Positions 1 through 5,041 of a stretch of DNA of 5,041 bases are shown in pieces. Position 1 is the stretch's first letter; each line of letters opens with the position of its first letter. The DNA is from Pedobacter sp. (GTDB lineage Bacteria > Bacteroidota > Bacteroidia > Sphingobacteriales > Sphingobacteriaceae): positions 1 to 5,041 of the forward strand of contig SEDG01000307.1 in the NCBI GenBank assembly GCA_004295885.1, in the 5' to 3' direction. The position numbers were made by a program, and so were the translations under genes. The notes under the pieces were generated by a model. That model was not told where the DNA came from. It saw only the letters and a program-made list of their open reading frames with translations, and made no database searches.

Positions 1-915
1 AGCTGTGCTTTAGGGCATCATATTTATGAGGGTAGGTGGTTAAAGAACAATAACTACTTGAAAGAGTACATCAATTTTTGGTTGTATAAGGCCGATGTTG
101 GTCAGACAAAACAACGTTTCCATCAATTTAGCAGTTGGGTAGATGATGCCGTTTATCAGAATTATTTGGTAAAACCGGATGTTGGATTTTTGAAAGGTAT
201 TCTTCCCGCTTTGGATGCAGATTACGCCAAATGGGAAACAGAAAGACAGGTTAAAAATGGCTTGTTTTGGCAACACGATGTAAAAGATGGAATGGAAGAG
301 TCGGTGAGTGGTTCGAGAAAAGACCAAAATAATCGCCCAACCATTAACAGTTATATGTATGCGAATGCAAAGGCTTTAGTCAATATTTCAACATTGTTGA
401 AGGATGAGACTTTAAAGCAAAAATACCAAGCTAAGCAAGCCGTATTAAAGAAATTGGTGCAAGATAGCTTGTGGGATGCATCTACCTCATTTTTTAAAAC
501 TAGATATGCCAAAGGCGGATTGGCAAAAGCTAGGGAAGCGATTGGTTTTATTCCTTGGGATTTTAATTTGCCCGATGATAACGCAAATTACGCCAAAGCC
601 TGGGACCAATTATTAGATACTGGTGGTTTTAAATCGCCTTGGGGTTTAACAACTGCCGAAAGAAGAGAGCCAACTTTTAGAACGCGTGGCACCGGACATA
701 GTTGCGAGTGGGATGGAGCCTTATGGCCTTTTGCAACTTCACAGACTTTAAAAGGATTATCAAACCTGCTGGTTAATTATAAAAACCACGGTAAAATGAC
801 GCCAAAAGTGTTTTATAACGAATTGCAATTATATGCTAAATCACACACTAAAAACGGTAAACCCTATATTGGAGAATATCAGGATGAGAAAAATGGTGAC
901 CTGTTAAGGTTGTGA
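1..915 (+). CDS. Six-hairpin (alpha/alpha)6 glycosidase, GH63/GH37-like (MGH1-like); 5'-partial, apparently C-terminally shortened
   Basis: The reading frame is open from base 1, giving 304 visible residues; the true start lies upstream. The TTG at 58 is not the start, because the residues before it (GHHIYEGRW, residues 5-13) already match the family. Visible signatures are SWVDDA (45-50), HDVKDGMEESVSGSR (92-106), RPTINSYMY (112-120), IPWDFNLP (184-191), GLTTAERREPTF (215-226) and CEWDGALWPFATSQTL (235-250). In GH63/GH37-like enzymes the acidic residues of the DGMEES and EWDG segments line the active site, so D96 and E236/D238 are candidate catalytic or binding residues. Family members hydrolyse glycosidic bonds in oligosaccharides; the substrate here is unknown. 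The protein ends GDLLRL followed by two in-frame TGA codons. From memory, relatives continue past this point with a tryptophan-containing segment, a YNHSTF-like motif and a C-terminal beta-domain, all absent here. It may be a shortened but active enzyme or a decaying gene. Fold assignment is fairly sure, specificity is not. Confidence 0.8.
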   Translation, partial: SCALGHHIYEGRWLKNNNYLKEYINFWLYKADVGQTKQRFHQFSSWVDDAVYQNYLVKPDVGFLKGILPALDADYAKWETERQVKNGLFWQHDVKDGMEESVSGSRKDQNNRPTINSYMYANAKALVNISTLLKDETLKQKYQAKQAVLKKLVQDSLWDASTSFFKTRYAKGGLAKAREAIGFIPWDFNLPDDNANYAKAWDQLLDTGGFKSPWGLTTAERREPTFRTRGTGHSCEWDGALWPFATSQTLKGLSNLLVNYKNHGKMTPKVFYNELQLYAKSHTKNGKPYIGEYQDEKNGDLLRL

Positions 916-931
916 TGAAGTAAATAAGTTT

Positions 932-1006
932 TTTCATTCTGAGCATCGCGAAGAATCTCGTAAAATGAGTTCATTTCAGAGATCCTTCCTTCGTCAGGAT
1001 GACAAA
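932..1006. repeat. REP-like inverted repeat, copy 1 (most diverged)
   Basis: The left arm (about 933-959) contains TCATTCTGAG and GCGAAGAATCTC. The right arm (about 979-1006) contains GAGATCC and CAGGATGACA and is its approximate reverse complement. The outer pairing is TCATTCTGA with TCAGGATGA, and the inner pairing is GAATCTC with GAGATCC, with mismatches between. The left arm differs from the other two copies in its first bases and in GCATCGCG instead of GCGCAGCG. It begins about 17 bases after the stop codon of the upstream glycosidase. There is no open reading frame, so it would be a non-autonomous element. Confidence 0.8.
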
Positions 1007-1022
1007 GTATAAAAAAAAATAG

Positions 1023-1087
1023 TTTGTCATTCAGAGCGCAGCGAAGAATCTATTGTTGGATGTCCTTCGACAAGCTCAGGATGACAA
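1023..1087. repeat. REP-like inverted repeat, copy 2
   Basis: The left arm at 1023-1051 is identical over 29 bases to the left arm of copy 3. The right arm at 1061-1087 contains CCTTCGACAAGCTCAGGATG. Pairing 1024-1051 with 1061-1087 gives roughly twenty base pairs: an outer stem TTGTCATTC/GGATGACAA, then GAGC/GCTC, an internal mismatch, then CGAAG/CTTCG. The loop is about 9-10 bases. The right arm is not a copy of the other right arms in sequence but keeps the pairing, which argues that the folded shape matters. Confidence 0.85.
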
Positions 1088-1106
1088 GGCGTACAAATAA
1101 ACCAGA

Positions 1107-1183
1107 TTTGTCATTCAGAGCGCAGCGAAGAATCTCGGTTAAGAATTCAACTTAATAGATTCCTCCAAAGTCGGAATGACAAA
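1107..1183. repeat. REP-like inverted repeat, copy 3, next to the GH28 start
   Basis: The left arm is 1107-1135 and the right arm is 1157-1182. The outer stem pairs TTGTCATTC with GAATGACAA and the inner stem pairs AATCT with AGATT. The loop adds a further short stem, TTAAG (1139-1143) with CTTAA (1151-1155). The element ends about 15 bases before the ATG at 1199, so in a transcript reading through from upstream this hairpin would sit immediately beside the ribosome-binding region of the GH28 gene. Confidence 0.85.
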
Positions 1184-1198
1184 ACGTAAAAAGAAAAA

Positions 1199-2707
1199 AT
1201 GAAATATATCTTAAAACATCTAATTGTTCTCCTGTTAACAAGTTTCGGCATATCCGCAAATGCGCAAGATTATTATAACGTGCTCACTTACGGCGCAAAA
1301 AACGATAGCAGTAAATTGGCCACAACAGCTATTAAAAACGCTATTGATGCAGCTGTTAAAAAAGGTGGTGGTACTATTTATTTTCCGGCAGGAAAATATT
1401 TAACTGGCCCGATTCATTTAAAGAGTAATATTACTATTTTAATTGATGCAGGAGCGGAGTTGCATTTTAGTGATGATTTTGACCAATATTTACCAATGGT
1501 AAAAAGCCGTTATGAAGGTGTGGATGTAACAAGCTTTTCGCCACTTTTTTATGCTTACAAAGAAGGTTACAAGGAAGGTCAAGCTCGTTCTAAGTGGCAA
1601 TTGAAATTTGATGAACTAAATAAGGATATCCTTTTACCAGACGACCCAAAACAAATGAAACGAGGATTTTTACGACCGCCTTTTATTCAGTTTATGTACA
1701 GCAAAAATATTCTAATTGAAGGTATAACCATTCGTAATTCACCTTTCTGGACGGTTAATCCAGAGTTCTGTGAAAATGTAAAAGTGCATGCAGTTACTAT
1801 TTTTAATCCTCATAAAAATGCGCCAAATACAGATGGCATTAATCCAGAATCGTGTAAAAATGTGCACATTTCAGATTGCCACATAAGCGTTGGAGATGAT
1901 TGTATCACCATTAAATCTGGTAAAGATGGACCAGGTAGAAAAATGGCTACTCCTGCAGAAAATCATACAATTACAAACTGTACCATGTTATCTGGTCACG
2001 GAGGTGTGGTAATCGGTAGCGAAATGAGTGGCGATGTGAGGAAAATTACCATTTCCAACTGTGTTTTTGATGGTACAGATAGAGGTATCAGAATCAAATC
2101 TGCAAGGGGAAGAGGTGGTATTGTGGAGGAAATTCGTGTGAGTAATATTGTGATGAAAAACATTAAAGAACAAGCAATCGTTTTAGACTTACAATATGCA
2201 AAAACAACTGTTGAACCAGTTTCTGAGCGTACACCGAGATTTAGAAACATCCATTTTAGCAATATCACTGGGCAAGTGAATCAAGCGGCTTATTTGAACG
2301 GATTGGAAGAAATGCCGATTGAAAACATCACATTTAGCGATATCAATTTAGATGCAAAATCTGGTGTTAATATTTCTAATTCAAATCGAATTGAATTCCA
2401 CAATGTGCAAATTAATACAGAAATTGGTGCTGGAGTAATTGCCTCAAAAGTGAATTATTTAACGTTAGACAACGTAAAAACCTATACGCCATTATCAAAT
2501 TCGCCAGTTTTAGATTTGAGAAATGTAAATGATGCTTTTATATATAACGCAAATCCCTATGTTGGAACAAATACTTATTTGCGATTAAGTGGTGTAGAAA
2601 CAAAGAATATTACGCTAGGAAATAATAATTTTAGAAATGCTAAAACCCCTGTTAAAAAAGAGGCTGAGGTGAAGGAAGAAATTACTGTTATTTCTGGGGA
2701 TAAATAA
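1199..2707 (+). CDS. Secreted GH28 polygalacturonase / rhamnogalacturonan hydrolase family protein
   Basis: The protein has 502 residues. A type I signal peptide is clear: basic MKYILKH, a hydrophobic core, then an SANA-Q cleavage site after A22, so it acts in the periplasm or outside the cell. The right-handed beta-helix begins with YGAKNDSS (31-38) and GGGTIYFPAGKYLTGPI (56-72). All GH28 active-site motifs are present: NTDG (210-213, D212), GDD (232-234, D233 and D234), GHG (266-268, H267) and RIK (298-300). GH28 enzymes hydrolyse alpha-1,4 galacturonan or rhamnogalacturonan linkages by inversion; exo or endo mode cannot be told from sequence. Two oddities stand out. The conserved N-I-x-I-x-G-x-G-x-x-D-G...WW stretch expected near residue 120 is absent, replaced by the duplicated YKEGYKEG (120-127). 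The C-terminus is a Lys/Glu-rich tail (about 482-495). The ATG at 1199 is chosen because it gives the signal peptide directly. It is preceded by an A-rich stretch with no Shine-Dalgarno, as is usual in Bacteroidota. It ends with TAA followed by in-frame TGA, 34 bases before the GH95 gene. Confidence 0.93.
   Translation: MKYILKHLIVLLLTSFGISANAQDYYNVLTYGAKNDSSKLATTAIKNAIDAAVKKGGGTIYFPAGKYLTGPIHLKSNITILIDAGAELHFSDDFDQYLPMVKSRYEGVDVTSFSPLFYAYKEGYKEGQARSKWQLKFDELNKDILLPDDPKQMKRGFLRPPFIQFMYSKNILIEGITIRNSPFWTVNPEFCENVKVHAVTIFNPHKNAPNTDGINPESCKNVHISDCHISVGDDCITIKSGKDGPGRKMATPAENHTITNCTMLSGHGGVVIGSEMSGDVRKITISNCVFDGTDRGIRIKSARGRGGIVEEIRVSNIVMKNIKEQAIVLDLQYAKTTVEPVSERTPRFRNIHFSNITGQVNQAAYLNGLEEMPIENITFSDINLDAKSGVNISNSNRIEFHNVQINTEIGAGVIASKVNYLTLDNVKTYTPLSNSPVLDLRNVNDAFIYNANPYVGTNTYLRLSGVETKNITLGNNNFRNAKTPVKKEAEVKEEITVISGDK
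1556..1579 (+). repeat. 12-base tandem duplication inside the GH28 gene
   Basis: TACAAAGAAGGT (1556-1567) is followed directly by TACAAGGAAGGT (1568-1579), with a single mismatch. It encodes Tyr-Lys-Glu-Gly twice (residues 120-127) in frame. It lies at the point where the expected beta-helix coil with the G-x-G-x-x-D-G motif is missing. Confidence 0.85.
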
Positions 2708-2741
2708 TGACGAATTGTTCTAATAAACTATATTAACAATA
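2708..2741 (+). other. Short spacer linking GH28 and GH95 genes
   Basis: Thirty-four A/T-rich bases separate the genes. There is no terminator hairpin and no recognisable promoter, so the two genes are probably in one transcription unit. The bases before the ATG at 2742 (TTAACAATA) contain no Shine-Dalgarno sequence. Confidence 0.6.
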
Positions 2742-5041
2742 ATGAATAATCTACCTAAACCTATTTTCTTCCTATTATTTTTACTTATAACCTTAAGCGG
2801 TGTTCAGGTGTTCGCCCAAACAGACCATCACCTTTGGTATAATAAACCTGCAGAAAAGTGGACAGATGCTTTGCCAATTGGCAATGGCAGGATAGGGGCA
2901 ATGATTTTCGCTGGTGTTGCTCAAGACCATATCCAATTTAATGAAGAAACTTTATGGTCTGGTCAACCTAGGAATTACAATAAAAAAGGAGCATCGAAAT
3001 ATCTAGCAGAAATAAGAAGGCTACTTTTTGAAGGAAAACAAAAGGAAGCTGAAGCTTTAGCAGGAGCCGAATTTATGGGCTTGAGAAGTGAAGCTGGCGA
3101 CAAAAACAAATGGGTGTCGGAAATGAAAGCTGGAAAAGGAATTAACGGAAATCCAGCCTTAGAGAATTATGATGATAAACTTTGGAGAACCTTGCAAGTT
3201 CCATCTTATGAAGGTTGGGAAACGGTTGGTTTAACGAATGTTGATGGTGCTGTTTGGTTCAGAACAACTTTTGACGTGCCTGCAAATTGGGCCGGAAAAG
3301 ATTTAGTATTAGATTTAAACAGAATTCGCGACCAAGATTTTACCTACATCAACGGTCAATTGGTTGGTAACACCGATAACTTAGAGCCTAGAAAATATAC
3401 TATTCCAGCAAAGCTGATAAAAACAGGTAAAAATACAATCGCCATACAGGTTTTAAACTATTATGATAAAGGCGGAATCTCTGGTTACAAAGACACTACA
3501 AGGCATATTGGAGTTTATCCAGTTGGTTCGAATATCGAAAATGGGGTTTCATTGGTAAAAAAATGGAAGTATAAAATTCAGAATGAAGAACCGCCCGCAA
3601 CTCCTCAATATCAAGCAAGTTATCAGCCATTTGGCGATTTAAATTTGTATTTTAAGAATGTAAAGTCTGTGGTTTCAAACTATAAGAGAACACTTGATTT
3701 AACAACAGCAATTACTACCACAACCTATACTTTAAACAAAGTTGATTACAAAAGGGAATATTTTGCCAGTCAACCAAATCAAGCCGTAGTTATCAAATTA
3801 TCAGCTAGTAAACCAAAATCTATAAGTTTTGATGCAGGTTTGTCTAGTCCACATTTACATTCGATTGTTAAGGCTTTAAACAACAATACCATCTCCATTT
3901 CTGTACAAGTTAAGGATGGCGCTTTAAAAGGTGAAAGTCGCCTGACTGCCCTAGTTAAAAATGGAACGCTGAAAATCGTAAACCAGAAATTAAGTATTAG
4001 CAATGCTGATGAAGTGACTTTATACCTAACAGCTGGAACTAATTTCGTAAACGCAGACGATGCGTCTGGAAATCCAGCAGATGCCAATAACAAAGCGCTA
4101 ACTAGTTTAAAAGGCAAAAACTATAACCAAATTAAGCAAGCGCACATTCAAGAATATCAAGGCTATTATAAAACCTTCGATGTTAATTTTGGAACATCTG
4201 AGAATGCAAAACTACCTACTGGTGAGCGTTTGATTAAGTTCGCAAAAACCAACGACGCAGCTTTTATGGCTTTGTATATGCAATACGGCAGGTATTTGTT
4301 AATCTCAAGCTCTCGTCCAGGCGGTCAACCTGCAAACTTACAAGGCATTTGGAACGATTTATTATCTCCGCCATGGGGAAGTAAATATACTACCAATATC
4401 AATATGGAGATGAATTATTGGCCAACGGAAATGCTAAATCTTTCGGCATTAAATGAGCCATTGTTTAGCAAAATCAAGGCCTTATCTGTTAAGGGGACCG
4501 AAACAGCGCAGGATTATTATAATGCAAAGGGTTGGGTTCTACATCACAATACTGACTTGTGGAATGGTACGGCGCCAATCAATGCATCAAACCACGGGAT
4601 TTGGGTAACGGGTGCAGCTTGGTTAAGTCAGCACTTGTGGGAACACTATTTGTATACTGGAGATAAGAAATTTCTAGAAGAAGAAGCTTATCCAATAATG
4701 AAAAGGTCTGCTCAATTTTTTGAGGATTTTTTAATAAAAGACCCAAAAACAGGTTGGTTAATTAGTACGCCATCTAATTCTCCAGAAAATGGTGGTTTAG
4801 TTGCAGGACCAACAATGGACCATCAAATTATTAGAACGTTGTTTAATAATTGCATCACTGCCTCAGAAAATCTAGGAGTTGATGATGCTTTTAGAAAGTC
4901 ATTACAAACAAAAGTGAAACAGATTGCGCCCAATCAGATTGGAAAATATGGGCAGTTGCAAGAATGGTTGACGGATAAGGACGACACCACAAATAAACAT
5001 CGTCACGTTTCTCATTTATGGGGAGTTTACCCTGGTGATGA
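2742..5041 (+). CDS. Secreted GH95 alpha-L-fucosidase/alpha-L-galactosidase family protein with inserted jelly-roll; 3'-partial
   Basis: The frame is open to the window end, showing 766 residues plus two bases of the next codon. A signal peptide (MNNLPKPIFFLLFLLITLSG, then VFA-Q with cleavage after A25) places it in the periplasm or outside. The GH95 N-terminal beta-domain starts at LWYNKPAEKWTDALPIGNGR (31-50), continues through NEETLWSG (67-74) and reaches FMG (111-113). It is then interrupted until YQPFGDL (294-300), where it resumes. The interruption is a jelly-roll (see separate entry). The (alpha/alpha)6 catalytic domain runs from about 490, with NLQGIWND (532-539), TTNINMEMNYW (550-560), STPSNSPEN (675-683) and HRHVSHLWGVYPGD (753-766). 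By alignment with Bifidobacterium AfcA, E682 is the general acid and N552/N554 are the Asn pair that assists the base. The base Asp, in an IDGNFG-like motif, should lie beyond the window. T550 replaces the AfcA His419, so alpha-L-galactosidase activity is possible. About 200 residues are probably missing. ATG 2742 is the only start that gives the signal peptide. It follows the GH28 gene by 34 bases. Confidence 0.92.
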   Translation, partial: MNNLPKPIFFLLFLLITLSGVQVFAQTDHHLWYNKPAEKWTDALPIGNGRIGAMIFAGVAQDHIQFNEETLWSGQPRNYNKKGASKYLAEIRRLLFEGKQKEAEALAGAEFMGLRSEAGDKNKWVSEMKAGKGINGNPALENYDDKLWRTLQVPSYEGWETVGLTNVDGAVWFRTTFDVPANWAGKDLVLDLNRIRDQDFTYINGQLVGNTDNLEPRKYTIPAKLIKTGKNTIAIQVLNYYDKGGISGYKDTTRHIGVYPVGSNIENGVSLVKKWKYKIQNEEPPATPQYQASYQPFGDLNLYFKNVKSVVSNYKRTLDLTTAITTTTYTLNKVDYKREYFASQPNQAVVIKLSASKPKSISFDAGLSSPHLHSIVKALNNNTISISVQVKDGALKGESRLTALVKNGTLKIVNQKLSISNADEVTLYLTAGTNFVNADDASGNPADANNKALTSLKGKNYNQIKQAHIQEYQGYYKTFDVNFGTSENAKLPTGERLIKFAKTNDAAFMALYMQYGRYLLISSSRPGGQPANLQGIWNDLLSPPWGSKYTTNINMEMNYWPTEMLNLSALNEPLFSKIKALSVKGTETAQDYYNAKGWVLHHNTDLWNGTAPINASNHGIWVTGAAWLSQHLWEHYLYTGDKKFLEEEAYPIMKRSAQFFEDFLIKDPKTGWLISTPSNSPENGGLVAGPTMDHQIIRTLFNNCITASENLGVDDAFRKSLQTKVKQIAPNQIGKYGQLQEWLTDKDDTTNKHRHVSHLWGVYPGD
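3087..3596 (+). other. Inserted galactose-binding-like jelly-roll domain within GH95
   Basis: Residues about 116-285 of the GH95 protein have no place in a standard GH95 N-terminal domain. They carry a pattern typical of the beta-sandwich inserted in sialate O-acetylesterases: W148, QVPSYEGWETVGL (152-164), DGAVWFRTTFDVP (168-180), GKDLVLDLNRIRDQDFTYIN (185-204) with NGQLVG (204-209), RKYTIP (217-222) and KTGKNTIAIQVL (227-238), followed by GGISG (244-248). In those enzymes the domain is an accessory beta-sandwich beside the catalytic core. Here it may bind carbohydrate or shape the active-site rim, which is inference. The boundaries are approximate. Confidence 0.75.

Larger units (their letters stand above)
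916..1198. other. Gene-free spacer filled by three REP-like inverted repeats
   Basis: No coding frame of interest lies in these 283 bases. Almost all of the spacer is three imperfect inverted repeats, annotated separately, joined by short A/T-rich linkers (for example the A-run at 1011-1019). I found no good match to the Bacteroidota promoter (TTG about 20 bases before TAnnTTTG) and no stem followed by a T-run that would act as an intrinsic terminator on the + strand. The missing C-terminal part of the upstream glycosidase is not encoded here in another frame. Confidence 0.85.

Noticed and set aside
58..60. TTG as a start codon for the first gene
   Set aside because: The frame is open upstream to base 1 and the upstream residues (GHHIYEGRW) match the family, so the gene simply enters from outside the window.
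40..327. Minus-strand open frame opposite the six-hairpin glycosidase
   Set aside because: It lies fully antisense to a frame with strong family motifs and its translation shows no recognisable domain.
925..932. TAAGTTTT as a Bacteroidota -7 promoter element
   Set aside because: It deviates from TAnnTTTG at the last base, and the only TTG nearby (910-912) is too close for a -33 element.
932..1006. Intrinsic terminator after the first glycosidase
   Set aside because: The stem is followed by an A-run rather than a T-run on the + strand. The T-run at 929-934 precedes the stem.
932..1183. CRISPR array
   Set aside because: Only three units, each itself a long inverted repeat with a variable right arm, and no regular short spacers.
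1988..2268. Two overlapping minus-strand open frames inside the GH28 gene
   Set aside because: Both are antisense to the conserved GHG/RIK active-site region; they are composition artefacts.
3779..4117. Minus-strand 112-residue open frame inside the GH95 gene
   Set aside because: Antisense to a continuous GH95 frame, with no family signature of its own.
2742..5041. Frameshift or pseudogene in the GH95 gene
   Set aside because: Codon-by-codon reading from 2742 to the end finds no stop and intact motifs throughout; the gene just runs off the window.

Overview
The window is AT-rich and compact, with all genes on the + strand. It looks like part of a carbohydrate-degradation locus from a Bacteroidota genome, probably Sphingobacteriia/Pedobacter-like. 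That placement rests on three things: the enzyme families (an (alpha/alpha)6 glycosidase, a GH28 and a GH95), the A-rich start contexts without Shine-Dalgarno sequences, and dispersed inverted repeats with TGTCATTC...GAATGACA ends of a kind I recall from this phylum. The genus is inference.

Layout. Positions 1-915 hold the 3' part of a gene for a six-hairpin glycosidase (GH63/GH37-like, MGH1-like). It is open at the left edge of the window and appears to lack the usual C-terminal portion. Positions 916-1198 hold no gene. They are almost filled by three REP-like imperfect inverted repeats, the last ending about 15 bases before the next start codon. Positions 1199-2707 encode a secreted GH28 polygalacturonase or rhamnogalacturonan hydrolase with all active-site motifs. 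It lacks the conserved G-x-G-x-x-D-G...WW stretch expected upstream of them, and a small tandem duplication sits exactly there. After a 34-base gap, 2742 to the right edge encodes a secreted GH95 enzyme (alpha-L-fucosidase/alpha-L-galactosidase family). Its N-terminal beta-domain is interrupted by a jelly-roll resembling the one in sialate O-acetylesterases. The gene is cut by the window end, before the expected catalytic-base motif.

How the parts fit. GH28 cleaves galacturonan or rhamnogalacturonan backbones. GH95 removes terminal alpha-L-fucose or alpha-L-galactose. MGH1-like six-hairpin enzymes are common in plant-polysaccharide loci. Together they suggest pectin breakdown in the periplasm or at the cell surface. 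GH28 and GH95 are probably co-transcribed. No SusC/SusD pair, regulator, RNA gene, CRISPR or transposase is visible. Nothing here is a clearly new system. The most notable points are the GH95 domain insertion, a Thr at its specificity position, the two apparently shortened enzymes, and the repeat cluster at the end of one of them.
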